Origin: Ctena decussata
Lineage: Eukaryota > Mollusca > Bivalvia > Lucinida > Lucinidae
Assembly (NCBI GenBank): GCA_963989385.1
Contig: OZ022502.1
Coordinates: forward strand, 52,755,454-52,819,453
Length of the DNA: 64,000 bases
Direction: 5' to 3'
Translations under genes and position numbers: made by a program
Shown: piece by piece, positions 1-10,774 of the stretch
How the letters are laid out: each line of letters begins with the position of its first letter
Numbering within the stretch: the first letter of the stretch is position 1
The notes under the pieces: generated by a model
What the model saw: only the letters and a program-made list of their open reading frames with translations
What the model was told of the DNA's origin: nothing
Databases searched by the model: none

Positions 1-119
1 CCTACAGCATGCGATGATCCAGTACTTCAGCTGTTAAGTTTCTCAACCGTTCGTAAACCGTCGGCATTAACCGTACACCTCCGGAATGTGATTCTAACTA
101 AATTTGAAATTATGGGTTC

Positions 120-430
120 TAATTTAAATCGCAAAATAGACTAAAAAGTCCAACGCTTAGTTAAATAAATTTTATATCAGTATAAAGGTCTAATATTCAG
201 GGAACTGGAGCCGCCAGCACAGAGTCAATTAGATCTCAAATCGTGGACTTATCTTAATTTAAAATGTATCAATCTGTCAGATTTATGATGATTTTGCTAT
301 ATATTTAATCATTTTACTGGTCATAACAAATAACCAAAAAATAGACCAAAATGTTCTTACTATAAAATTATGAAAAACATATCAGCGTAATCGGGAAATA
401 ATGTAGTTTTCTATGCCGCCAGCACAGAGT
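120..430. repeat. Diverged direct duplication, ~205-bp period
   Basis: The 16-mer GCCGCCAGCACAGAGT occurs exactly at 210-225 and 415-430. Upstream of each copy there is weaker similarity (AAAATAGACTAAAA versus AAAATAGACCAAAA) at the same offset, so this looks like an old two-copy tandem repeat of about 205 bp and not a chance word match. Confidence 0.5.
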
Positions 431-845
431 TTCTATCTTTTATAATTATTTTATAATTGGTTGTCAAAAAGTCATCTCCTATCTAAATCAATGCATTTTT
501 GTGTATCGTGTCGCTCAGGTATTGGCGAGACTCAGTTATTGGAAAGTTGGCCATAGTATGCAATTAGGGGTTTAGTAGGTTTAGAAAGCGTCATTTCTTA
601 GTTCTTTTTCTCTCTCTCTCTCTTGTCCATAATGCAAGCCCTTTACTTCATTACTTCATTATTATCAATAACTGCAGCTAATTAATAAGATATTTCTTAT
701 TTTCTAAAATGTTTAATGTCACTTGTATGATGAATTATTTTTCGGTGATTTTTTTTAAATTATATATCAACAGCTGGACATTCATACTGAAATTATCAAA
801 CAAACCGGAATGACTGTACGTCATTAGAGCTAAAAATCGCGTTCC

Positions 846-1157
846 TGGGACATTTTATGAGAAATCAAAATGATATTCTTTATTTCTAAAATTTAAAGCG
901 CAATTCAGAGAGCTGCATATTCCTGTAATCTGCAAACAATGTGCATTTCCTATAAAGTTCGCTAATTCATACATGTTAATTCAAAATCTGACAAATTAAG
1001 TTTTCCTAAAGCAGTTCAAAATTTGGAATGCCGTTTTTACGTCATGGGACAATTACTGAGAAATTGAAACTGGCATCTTAAAGTTTTTATTTCACGAACT
1101 GTCTTAAATAAATATATCTTTCTATAAAGAGTAAACATTGTGCATTTCAGATAAATT
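846..1157. repeat. Second diverged duplication, ~200-bp period
   Basis: GGGACATTTTATGAGAAAT (from about 847) is echoed by GGGACAATTACTGAGAAAT (about 1045). AACAATGTGCATTTC near 935 is echoed by AACATTGTGCATTTC near 1134. The offset is close to 200 bp throughout. The period resembles that of the 120-430 duplication, so both may be remnants of one longer array. Confidence 0.45.
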
Positions 1158-1756
1158 TTAATCATTCCCATCCTCCTTTTCCTTCCGTTTTTATATGTAT
1201 TTGTTCATAGCGCCGGTGACATTTCTACTCTCGATGGACATTTTCTATTTACAATTATACTTCATATATTCTCACCTCAAAAGACGCCTGTATGAAAACC
1301 AGATAGGAAATTGTGTCAAACATACATTATGGTAATCGACTTTTAAAAATTTGATATATTCTCGTGCGTTTTATTCGGTTCTTTTGGTTATTTTGTGATT
1401 GGAGGTGGCGAAAAATGTAACGCTGGACATGCGATTTTGGACTAAAAATCGTATAGCTTTGCCGTTCCTCCTTAAAACGGTATATTTGAAATAATTAAAA
1501 TATACACAGTCATATTCTGCAAAGTTTTAGCTTTCATTTGATGTATAACATGAATAGTTTCTGCTAAGAATAAAAGATTCTTTTGCAAATGACCCTCTGG
1601 AAGTGTGTATTGTTCGAACATCGTGCGCGACGTCTATGCATGTAGGAAGCGTCGCCGTGTGAAAATTGTTATAAATCGTGTTGTTAACCCACGGCGTGTA
1701 TATTTCGCGCCTTGATGACGTCCTTTGTAAAATTTTGTAATATATAAAGGATATCT

Positions 1757-1898
1757 GACTTTTTCAGTGTAAGATCGAATTTTATTTGACGGAATGAACA
1801 CCAAAAGCAGTATTTTCACGAGTGGCGAAGCCACGAGTGAAAATACCACTTTTGGTGTTCATGAGTGAAAAAAACATTCATCTTACACTGAAAAAGTC
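1757..1898. mobile_element. Hairpin MITE (142 bp, near-complete palindrome)
   Basis: The outer arms GACTTTTTCAGTGTAAGAT and ATCTTACACTGAAAAAGTC are exact reverse complements. The inner arms (GAACACCAAAAG.. / ..CTTTTGGTGTTC, and TATTTTCACGAGTGG / CCACGAGTGAAAATA) continue the foldback to a small loop with GGCGAAGCC. There is no coding capacity. This is a foldback element or MITE; I cannot assign the superfamily because no clear target duplication is visible. Confidence 0.65.
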
Positions 1899-2045
1899 AA
1901 ATTTTCTATTACTTTTATGCTTGAAATCGCAATAATTCTATTTATTCGAGACGCCAGCCATCACGACAAAACACAATTTTTGTCTAGCCGTTTTGCGTCA
2001 AATTTGATGCTTCCAGCGTGTTTATTGGATATGATATTGGTTGTA

Positions 2046-4311
2046 AGGGACCGACCATTTGATATTCTGGGGGTTGGTATTCTTGATGAAGACAGGACAT
2101 TTTATTTCACTGGCCTCTGGAAACAATTTCTTTTTTTTTCACCTTGAGGGAGTTAATCTTTTTTTTTCACAAACTAACTCAAACAGTTTTTTTTAACTTT
2201 ATAGGCTGCACTATCAGATCCTTGTTTACTTGACCTTAACATCCCTTTATTTTACCCACATCAGTAATTTTTACACCTTTTTTTCTCAAAAAAAAAAAAA
2301 AAGACATGGTACTGTCTTTAACCAGGCTAAAGGCATGGCTTAGCTTCCTTTTACTAACCAGTGTCTGGAGCATGTTACTCTCTTCATCTAAGGGACAGAT
2401 ACAAACATCACTGTATGAGTTTGGCAAAAAATTAGATCTTAAATTAAGGATATTTTGGCCAAAAATTAGGGCTATTTTGGCAAAGTTTTATGGCTGACAT
2501 TAGGAATTTAAGCTTTTATTCTAGCCCAATCATATGCCCACACGTGCTTTATTCCCACTTTAGAAAGTTTTGATAAATACTTACTGATAGAGTCACACTA
2601 TACATGAATGCCAGTTAATAAAATGGCCGAAAGTTCTGTGCTAAGAAGTAAAAAAAAAAGGGGGGGGGGGGTTCTGGGGGCAACACCCCTAGAAGCCAAA
2701 GCAATTTCCCAATTTTAATGGCAATTTTCAGACTGGAAACAATATAGCAAAACTAGGGATGATGATAAAAATAAGGGTTTTTTATTTTAGGAATTTTGCC
2801 TTTTAGAGTGTTTATTTTGCCATAATGGCTTTGTCTCCCATAAGCTAGTGACTCTTTTACAATTCAGTTTTAGTGGAAACATTTACTTACTAATGTGGCA
2901 GATCAATAATACATGTATGTGAATGTTGTATAAGATGTTTTTGTAAATGTATGCACATGCCGGCCCGCTGGTTAAAAACAATTGTAGATAATATAGATAA
3001 TATTAAAATACGAGGGTTGATCCAGAAGTAATGTCACTGCAGCTATAAAATCGTGTAAAATAAGGAAAGAGCAACAAAATTTCGTATCCAAGTACCTTAA
3101 TCTATTTGCATTTTGATCTGAGAATATCATAAAAATACAGTGCAAAGTAACTGAGATATCGAGATAGACAGAAGACATGGTAACGAAACGCGCCGCACGT
3201 CAATGACGTCGTTGACGCACCAGACGAAGTTTCGATACTGTGTCATGTCCAAAGTAGCATATTCGTTGTTCCAGCAAAGCACTAATGTCTGTTCACCCAT
3301 GTCTATCTCTTCCTTTAATATTACTTGAACAGCCCCGCGGCTCAGGTTTAAGAATTTACGTTATATTTGAATTGCAGGACATCGTTCTTCATATATGGGA
3401 TCAGAACAACAGTGACGCTATTTTTTGAAATTGTACATAAAGGTCTTCCGGTTTTCGGACTAGCCTCGAGGGACCCATCTGCACCCGTATCGCGCTGATT
3501 GCACCTTGTCACAAGCCTGATAATATTTGTTATATCACCACATGTCTAATAAACAGCTCTAGAGGCTGTAATGGTGATATTCATAATTTGAGGCAAAACC
3601 GCATATATATCCGCTGACGCGTTTGTCAGAAATCTACATTTTTACTCTCAGCAGTAACAAGCATTAGCACTAGCTAGCGAATTTCAAACTGCAGTGACGC
3701 TATTAAAATTTCAACAATGGGCGGCAGAAATATATTTGGTCATCGTATCAAATTTTCATCTGATTTGGCGCGTTATTTTGATTTTCATTTGTGATTGCCG
3801 TTGAAACTTATGTTCATGTAATTAACGTTATTCTAACGTGCGGCGCGATGGCGTCGGTGGCATACTTTGAACGTCTATATATTTGGAAAGGAAAAAGATT
3901 CGAACTTTATATTTATTCTGTAAATCAGAACTGAATTACAGTGTAGCTTGATATAATTTTTATAATAGTGCTACGATGAATAAGCGCGCAATGGACACAG
4001 TGACATTACTTCTGGATCAACCCTTGTATTACTATAAATATGGGAGTCTGGGGGCGCAACCCCCCAGAAACCAGAGACATTATAAAAATTCACATGGAAT
4101 TGTCTGCAGACTATTTTTTATTTGAAATTTTGGGTGGAGCCAGGTTATTTTTTTCACTTACTTTTGAGGCCAGATTGTGTTTTCAAACCCCCTTATGAGC
4201 CAGGTTATTTTTTTCTTGCATATCAAAAGACTGGGATTTTTTTGATAAATATACCAGCCCCCCCTCCCCCCTCCCCCCCACCCCCGCCAGAATATTAAAT
4301 GGTCGGTCCCT
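2046..4311. mobile_element. 2.27-kb inverted-repeat element carrying a nested mariner-ended insertion
   Basis: The left end reads AGGGACCGACCATTTGATAT.. and the right end is its inverse (..ATTAAATGGTCGGTCCCT). Just inside the left end is a GGGGG-TTGGTAT motif, and just inside the right end is a long C-run (4257-4287) followed by ATACCAG in inverse. The interior lacks long open frames and contains an A10G12 run (2650-2671) and a repeated AGCCAGGTTATTTTTTTC word near 4139 and 4198. The element at 3009-4028 is inserted inside, so the host element is older. Without the insert it would be about 1.25 kb. Superfamily unknown. Confidence 0.5.
3009..4028. mobile_element. Mariner-ended non-autonomous element (1.02 kb)
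   Basis: Terminal inverted repeats start TACGAGGGTTGATCCAGAAG, continue with TAATGTCACTG, and are mirrored at the right end (CAGTGACATTAC.., ..ATCAACCCTTGTA). Both ends include the TA dinucleotide expected of a Tc1/mariner target duplication. CGAGGG(T)-type ends are typical of mariner. No transposase frame or DDD motif can be read inside. It is nested in the 2046-4311 element. Similar ends flank 28315-29375 and 54235-55147. Confidence 0.75.
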
Positions 4312-4581
4312 AAACAAGTTTGCAACTGAAAAATAGCTTCAAATATCATTTCGATAAACAGATCTCAAAGTATTTGCCAAGAAAGAATGCCTACAGGAGA
4401 CTTAGGCGACCTGACGTCGCGTGCAGTAACAATGTTACGTTGGCGCTTTATGTGACGTCACTAACGTCTTAATGACTTGCAAACATGCGTGACGTGATTT
4501 TTGTCGAGCCAGATAAGATTTAGCCAATTTATCAAGAAAAAACTTAAGGCTTTTCCACAAAAATAATGTTTCTGAAACAGA

Positions 4582-4638
4582 GAAATCGAAAGTGATAATT
4601 TCACTGTTTGAAACAGTGAGATTACCAGTTTCGATTTC
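4582..4638. repeat. 57-bp foldback
   Basis: GAAATCGAAA...TTTCGATTTC with a central TTTCACTGTTTGAAACAGTGAG stem. The arms are imperfect but pair over most of the length. It may be a fragment of a larger palindromic element; no ends or duplication visible. Confidence 0.45.
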
Positions 4639-4731
4639 ACCGAGAAATCTCTATAATTCATTAAAAAGTATAAATCATTTCGTATAATGTTAGAATCGAA
4701 ATTATCACTGATTAACACTTGTGTTTTCGGA

Positions 4732-4797
4732 CAGATACGAATATTTATTCACTTTGGCTTCGCCGTCGTGACTCGTGAATAAATATTTCGTGATCTG
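4732..4797. repeat. Foldback with GGCTTCGCC loop
   Basis: CAGATACGAATATTTATTCAC pairs with GTGAATAAATATTTCGTGATCTG. The loop contains TGGCTTCGCC, the same loop type (inverted) as in the hairpin MITE at 1757-1898, and a GGCGAAGCC word recurs near 8200. This suggests related foldback elements. Confidence 0.5.
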
Positions 4798-5904
4798 CCC
4801 TGCAACAACTTGTCGAGTAAATCAGCGATAATTCACGGGTAAGGGAAAATCATCAAGACAGGCGAGCAATTCTTTCAAACGAACCTTATTTTGTCATTTA
4901 TTGTCATTTAGATTTCATACCGTAAAATTTTGAAAACATCGTTACTGTCCTAACAACTGATTTTTTTCTATCAATCAATAATGTACATGAAACAGTCTGA
5001 TAGCAGTCTGATTTCAAGGTTATAGAACTTGAGTATAATCTCAAAACAAAATAAAGCACATTGATTGGCTGCTTCCGAGCATGTGAACATTGGGACTGCA
5101 CTGTTCTATCGGAATTTTCTGACCCAATGTATAGAATTTTTATGGTATAATTGCTTTGAAAGCAATTCCTCACAGATCTTTAAATACCTGTCTTTATTAT
5201 GGTCGGAGGCAGGGTGTGAGTTGTCTATGTAAACCATTCAGCATTATGTCATTTAAAACTAATTTCCACGTGCAAACTAGGTTTATACCCAATGTTCAAT
5301 CCAGCAAACACGCTCGACACCGCAAAAACAAAATCAAACAAACAAAAAACAACAACAACAACAAAAAACAAACAAAAAAAACAACAACAAAAATGTCAAC
5401 ACATTAAGTCACTGACGCTCTTGAAATAGTAAAATTTCTATTATGTTTTTCTTTTATATACTTATTTATTTATTTATAATATTAATATATATTTATTTTC
5501 CAGTGTAGGGTCAAATTTCATTTAACTCATTAATATAGACTAGCATTTTAGTCTTGGATTATTCTGTAACTGTACACTTTCGTACCGGTTGAACCAAATG
5601 GTATTCTGGTAAATTGGTTTTCACAGCAACAGCATGATACCAATTTCATATGTAGAGAGCCTGACATAACAAATTGTGTCTGTCTGCCAATGCAAATGTT
5701 ATAAAAACACAAATGATCACGCTTTATTTCCCTGGCCTAAGCCATTTTACATTAGAGGCTTTACCGTGCAGTCACACCCATTTTAACAACTTGGACATTT
5801 TGACTGCGGAGACTTTACACCATTTTAAGCTTTCTTCCCTGTTCTTCGTAGAGCATCGCTGTCATCGGCAAACAGCAGTTTGGTTATTGTTTCTGAATGG
5901 GATA

Positions 5905-7496
5905 TATATACTGGACAAAAAAAAGTTAGGGATCAAATATTTGACTAAAGCTTAAATCATGAAAAATAAATCACCCAAAAATAATTTTCTTCTGTTCAAT
6001 ACAGCTGTCAAATCGGCACAGAACTGCATGAAAAATATTGGAATCGGATCACGTGACACACCTGTAGAAACAAATAAACAGATATACCCCTAAAACTGAA
6101 GTGAAAATTGGCAGCACCACAAAATTGAATGTCCGTGATTCTTGGCTTTATCCATGCAAAACCATTGCCAGCGCTCATCAATATCTCTGGGGGCCTGAAT
6201 AAGTGCATGACAGCTAGTCGGTGTTCTTTTGGTAAAGCGCTGGAGGCTCATTTGGGGACTCGTTTGCCATTTTTTTATGAAAGGTCTGAATTAGCCCTCC
6301 AGGAGGTTCCTGAAGCCTCTGGTAATTAGATTTGCTGTTTTGTAACATCTGTCAAGCATGTTCAATCAGATTTAAAACTTGCGAATAACAAGACTTGTCC
6401 ATACGGACGATAGTCTCTGTCCCAAGCTACTGGTTCATGACAATAACGCTGCGAGGGCGCGCATTGTTTGTGCATTAACTGATTTAATCGGTCAATTTCA
6501 GCGAAAACGGTTGGAAACTGGCTTTACACAGCTGATTTCCGCACTTGCGTGCTGGTAATGAGGCCAGGATTGAAGCGATTCCATAGAAATGCGATGTGAT
6601 AGTCGGCATAAAATGACACAAATTGGCAGCTGGGTCATTGGACCCATGTTCTTTTCACAGATGAGTCCAGATTTGAATGCAAATACCCACGATGATGGGA
6701 GAAGGGTGTGACGCCTGCCAGGTACACGTCGTGTACACTATGAATTAAATCGTGTTGCGGAATATGACATGTATCGAGGAGGGTGGGTGATGGTATGGTG
6801 CGGTATCTGGATTGGCAGCTGTGTGGTCTTGCGCATGCCAGACAGAGGCGCTCTGATTGGTGTTCGAGCTAGGAATGACACGTTTTATCCAATTACGAGA
6901 CCGTATGCTGAAGTTTTTGGCGATGACATCATCGAATTACAGGGCAAATGTGGTGGACCAGTACCTAGTGACAGAAACAAACGCCCGCATTGACATGTCA
7001 AGTTGATCTAAAATCCAGATCAGCTTCAAATCCGACTGAGCATTCTTTGGACATGTTACACCGCCAATCCTGATCACGAGAGGCTTTCTGAAACTCAGGA
7101 AGAGCTCATTCAGGCTTTTTGTGAAAAATGGCAAGCAAGTCCCTAAATAGGGCCTCTTGAAATTTACCAGAAGCATACCGAGTGGCTCTCATGCAGTAAT
7201 TCAAGCCCTTGGAGGTCACACTGAGAACTGAAAATGATTTTGTATTGATAAAGCCAAAAATAATGGACATTCAGTTTTGTGTTAATACCATTTTTCACTT
7301 TGATTTTAGGGGTATGCTTGTTTGTTCATTTCTGCTGGTGAGTCATGTGATCAGATTCCAATATGTGTCATGCAATCTTGTGCAGCATTGGTAGATGTAT
7401 TCAACAGAAGAAAATGATTTTTTGAAACTTACTTTTTTCGATATAAAAATTTCAGTTTAATGTTTGATCCTTAACTTTTTTTGTCCAGTATATATT
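5905..7496 (+). mobile_element. Decayed Tc1-like DNA transposon (1.6 kb)
   Basis: Inverted termini: TACTGGACAAAAAAAAGTTA at the left and TAACTTTTTTTGTCCAGTAT at the right, with the match extending to GGGATCAAA / TTTGATCC. Both ends sit in TATATA, consistent with TA target duplication. The length equals that of a full Tc1-like element, and it encloses a broken transposase reading left to right. It is immobile by itself because the transposase is interrupted. Confidence 0.85.
6150..7240 (+). pseudogene. Tc1-like transposase pseudogene
   Basis: Fragments of a Tc1-family DDE transposase can be read in shifting frames. HWTHVLFTDESRFECK (near 6644-6690) carries the first catalytic Asp. GGWVMVWCGIW (near 6779-6811) is the conserved block that follows it. 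Near 7191-7226 AVIQALGGHTEN matches the family's C-terminal AVI.A.GGHT signature. Stops and frameshifts separate the blocks, for example before residue blocks near 7000-7160. The second catalytic region is unrecognisable (GGPVPSDRNKRPH where a DNARPHTA-like block is expected). The family's normal product is about 340 residues, acting in the nucleus as cut-and-paste transposase. This copy is non-functional. Confidence 0.8.
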
Positions 7497-8224
7497 TCCC
7501 ATCAGCTGATCTTTTGTCTAGCAAAGTTTTACAATAAATGTGTCTGCGACGGTGAAAAATTACAGGATTGGTGCTGTGAAAGGTGAGCACAATGTCTCCA
7601 TTACCGTAACAATTCTAAATAATTGGACAGATAGGACTGAGCAAACAGTGCAGGCCTAGATCAGACTGCTCCCTAGGAGCAGTCTGATCAGGGCCTACAC
7701 TGTTTGCGATTCCATCTCCATCATTTGGAGGCATAACTGCATTGTAAAACACAACAGTTCTATTTCTAGAACAATTACGGTATTTATTTTAGGTGGCGCC
7801 ATTTTTTGAAATTTTACGGCAGTCTAGAAATAGACTACCTCTTGCGACCCTGTCCAAATTGGTAGCTATGAAATAAAAGTATGATAATGGTAAAGCGTTA
7901 TGTAAATAGTCTGATAATTTGTTATACCATTTAGGCAATTACTCGCACATGACAACAACAAAAGTAAATTGAAGTAGCACTATGACTATCCCATCAAAAT
8001 AGCATTCAGTGAGGAAAAGAAAACTAAAACATTAGCGCAAATTGATTTTTTTTTAGTTTTTAACGTTTTCTACTGTTAATGTCAATGCTTCTTTGATATC
8101 TAATCTGCTGTTTAAGAAAAAAAATGTTTCTGTTGGCGTAAATAATCGTTATTGATTTTAGAAATTGGAGCGCAGACTGCAAAATATTACTTTATGACGG
8201 CGAAGCCAGAGTGAAGTAATAATT
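7497..8224. other. No gene seen; one family B hairpin inside
   Basis: The only recognisable structure is the hairpin at 7641-7707. Otherwise the sequence is AT-rich with no open frame of note. Confidence 0.5.
7641..7707. repeat. Family B hairpin core (67 bp)
   Basis: GCAAACAGTGCAGGCCTAGA pairs with the inverse ..GGGCCTACACTGTTTGC around a near-perfect centre TCAGACTGCTCC / GGAGCAGTCTGA. Related cores occur at 17850-17901 (inside a complete MITE), 21670-21737 and 36617-36683. Confidence 0.65.
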
Positions 8225-8424
8225 GTGCCTGTCTTAGTGGATAAGGCGTCCGCCTTTTATGCAGGGAGTCGCGGATTCAACTTCCACGGGCAGCAATTGT
8301 CCGATCTTGTCCGCCCATTTTTTGCTTTCAAGGTGACCAAGAAATCCGTATCCAGTGTGCTCTGAGCTGGAATAAGTGGTATGCTCGCTCTTTAAAAGAA
8401 AAAAAAAAAAAAAAAAAAAAAAAA
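8225..8424 (+). mobile_element. tRNA-derived SINE with poly(A) tail
   Basis: A tRNA-like head (about 8225-8294) holds an A box-like TTAGTGGATAAGGCG and a degenerate B box GGATTCAACTTCC. It is followed by a tRNA-unrelated body and a 26-A tail at about 8398-8424. Such elements are transcribed by RNA polymerase III and moved by a LINE reverse transcriptase. The anticodon arm is not canonical, so it is not a tRNA gene. No clear target duplication is visible; the right flank is cut by the TTAA element that begins at 8437. Confidence 0.65.
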
Positions 8425-9255
8425 CTTGAAAGTGAGTTAAGGTGAGGTGGGAGTAATTGACAAAACACATGATTTTATTCATACATGTACTTCCTTATTT
8501 TGTACATTTTCAGTCCCTCTTTCAGAAAATGTAATAAAAAAGGGGTGTCGCCGATGTCGTTTTTAAGATATCTGACCTCGAAAACGTCAATTTTTCCACT
8601 TTTTTGACCCGATTTATAATGGCGTTCTATGGAAAATGCACTTTTTTGCTTGTACCTCTTGGATAAAAACCTTCATTCTGAGAAAACAAAACACTTTTTT
8701 GTTCTTCAAAAACTAACACAGTATGACCCAATGATAGAAGTTCACATTAAAGCAATAAAAATAGTAGGTCGCCGACTTAACTTTCGAGTTAAAGTGCATT
8801 AAATGCCCGGCCTGTCGTCTCTTTAGACTGAAATGTTGACGTTGCGCATGGTGACGTTAACGTTACTTATTTTTTCGCGCCACATATCAACTATCGCTTT
8901 TTGTAGGCTACCGGCAAAATTTGTCTGGAACTTTCATCACTCATGATTGTCATTATCTGATAAGTGCAGGATGAAGGCAGATGTAATACGTTTCTCTAAA
9001 TCTCTGCATAATCCGTCTTAACTAAGTATTTTTAATTGAAAAAAATCGAAAGCATTGCCATTATACCCTCACATACAGTTGACGGGCACCCGAGTTAGGG
9101 TGGGCTTCCACGTATTATGACATTTGAACAATTCCCTTGTCCACTTGGCTTTTGTACAGTGTAAGCGAGTCAAGTTTTCCAGTTCCTGACCCGACCCAAG
9201 AAAGGGCCTATAATATTCTGCACGGTAACCTAGCGGTCCAACGACTGGACTTCGT

Positions 9256-9302
9256 CGACTCTCTTTCTCTCTCTCTCTCTGTCTCTCTCTCTCTCTCTCT
9301 CT
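9256..9302. repeat. (CT)n microsatellite
   Basis: About 47 bases of near-pure CT dinucleotides with a single GT-type interruption. It produces artificial Leu-Ser / Arg-Glu open frames on the two strands. Confidence 0.9.
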
Positions 9303-9750
9303 GTAAAAATGATAGGCAGCTTTGATTCACTTTAGCGTCCAGGAGATACTTTGATATACACTTGAAACAGAAATAAGAAATGAAAAACAGAAAAGTGAAA
9401 GAAAGGCAAGGAAAAAGAAACGCCACATTGTTTTAGCTTATTGACAGAACAGATGTTGAATGATCGTATCAACGTCGATAAAAGATTCTGACGACATTGC
9501 GTCGACGTTGATAAGGCTGCCTGGCGGTGTTCAAATGCTAGGGACAGTCTAAGAATTTTTGATATAACTGAAATTTGGCATAGCTTTTGATGATTAGTAT
9601 TTAAAGTGTGGGTGGTATGATAACGACTGACTATGGCTGCTACCATGTTAACTGCTGAGTACATGGACGTGGTGGAAGTGTAGACAGTGATCTGACTATT
9701 CATTGCACGATTCTGGATTCAATTTCGCGAGGCTTTGTTATTGCAACTCA

Positions 9751-9990
9751 ACAGCTGCGAACTCCGTCTAACAAACTAATGAGGAACTGTCAGAGACCAG
9801 CTTTCTCCCCACGGAAAACTAGCTATATTTTTTCAGTTTCTTCTCTACGGCACTTTCTAACTCAAAAGCTACGAACTCCGTCTCATAAACTGTTAAGAAA
9901 CTGTCAAATATCCCACAAGTAGTCTTCCGCACGGAAAACTAACTATCTTTTTCAGTTTCTCCTCTACGGCACTTTCTACTTCCTTTAAAT
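9751..9990. repeat. Tandem pair of ~120-bp units
   Basis: The words GCGAACTCCGTCT / ACGAACTCCGTCT, CACGGAAAACTA and TCTACGGCACTTTCTA recur in the same order at a spacing of about 117-125 bp. The pair lies near the right end of the TTAA-flanked element and belongs to it. Confidence 0.7.
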
Positions 9991-10163
9991 TTCGCCCAGC
10001 GCTCAGCCTCCTTGCATTTTGTGAGCAGACCAAGAAGTGATCACAGAAGCAGCTAACGTTGACGCCATCTTGTTTTTATCAAATGGAACGTTCGACGTCA
10101 TTACGTAACGTAGTGACGGAAACTGCCGCACGGCGGCGCTGAATTACTCCCACCTCACCTTAA

Positions 10164-10774
10164 ACAATGGGAATTGATTTTTCAGACCAAAACCATGAAT
10201 ATTCACTCTTCTGAAAAAAATACGAGCAAATTCAAATTTCATGTATCCACAAAGACACATGAAATAATCATTGTGTTGGTTAAATTCTATCCTCTGCAAA
10301 CCCAATATCCACAAAAGGAAGGTCATGTTATTTCCATATATGGTAATAAACGGTGCTGCCATTAAGTTTTAGCTTGGATATTTAGTCTTTATTTACTATT
10401 GCACCGATAACCGGTACGTCAGTCAGTCAGACACACATGTGCCCCAGTACAGAACAAAATGTCTTTCCTGATTAGGTATAAATAGTCATCAGCGGCTCTA
10501 ATTTATTTGATAAATTTAAAGAAAACGTCCAACTTATTTATGTGAAGCTTTTATTTTTATAATCTGTTATCATTCATAATTGAGACTGCAAGATCACCGA
10601 TAACTGGTAAATCGTGCATATCAGGGTAGCTGTTGCGGATTGCAGTGTCACTGAACGTCGGTAGTGGCGTCCGCCCTGTCAAACCGCCGGCAAAGCTGTA
10701 CATGTACTCATTTATTTGACTGTATGTATTAACTTTTGCACCAAAATTTTCTACAAGTTCCATGAATCATTAAC
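10164..10774. other. No gene seen
   Basis: AT-rich sequence. Small overlapping frames on both strands (63-72 codons) show no motif. ATAACCGGTACGTCA and ATAACTGGTAAATCG recur weakly (about 10408 and 10599) but no element boundary can be drawn. Confidence 0.45.

Larger units (their letters stand above)
1..1756. other. AT-rich stretch, no gene seen
   Basis: I see no coding region or RNA gene here. Apart from two diverged tandem duplications (listed separately) and a short (CT)n run near 610-623, the sequence is unstructured and AT-rich. No open frame is longer than about 70 codons. Confidence 0.6.
4312..5904. other. No gene seen; hairpins and A-rich microsatellite
   Basis: This is AT-rich sequence without a credible coding region. 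It contains two foldbacks (listed separately) and a run of AAC/AAAC units at about 5335-5395. The open frames of 83-93 codons here have no recognisable motif, and one is built from the AAC run. Confidence 0.5.
8437..10163. mobile_element. TTAA-flanked non-autonomous DNA transposon (1.72 kb)
   Basis: A perfect 18-bp terminal inverted repeat, GGTGAGGTGGGAGTAATT (8441-8458) and its inverse (10142-10159), is bounded on both sides by TTAA (8437-8440 and 10160-10163). A TTAA duplication is the signature of piggyBac and Kolobok transposases. The interior has no transposase frame. It includes a (CT)n microsatellite (about 9256-9302), a tandem pair of ~120-bp units (9751-9990) and a GACGTCATTACGTAACGT-type palindromic stretch near the right end. 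The 123-codon frame on the minus strand (9332-9703) has no recognisable domain. Confidence 0.8.

Noticed and set aside
4158..4349. Minus-strand frame with WRGWGGGGRGG peptide
   Set aside because: Produced by the C-run at 4257-4287.
9137..9426. Frames with Ser-Leu or Arg-Glu repeats on both strands
   Set aside because: Translation of the (CT)n microsatellite.
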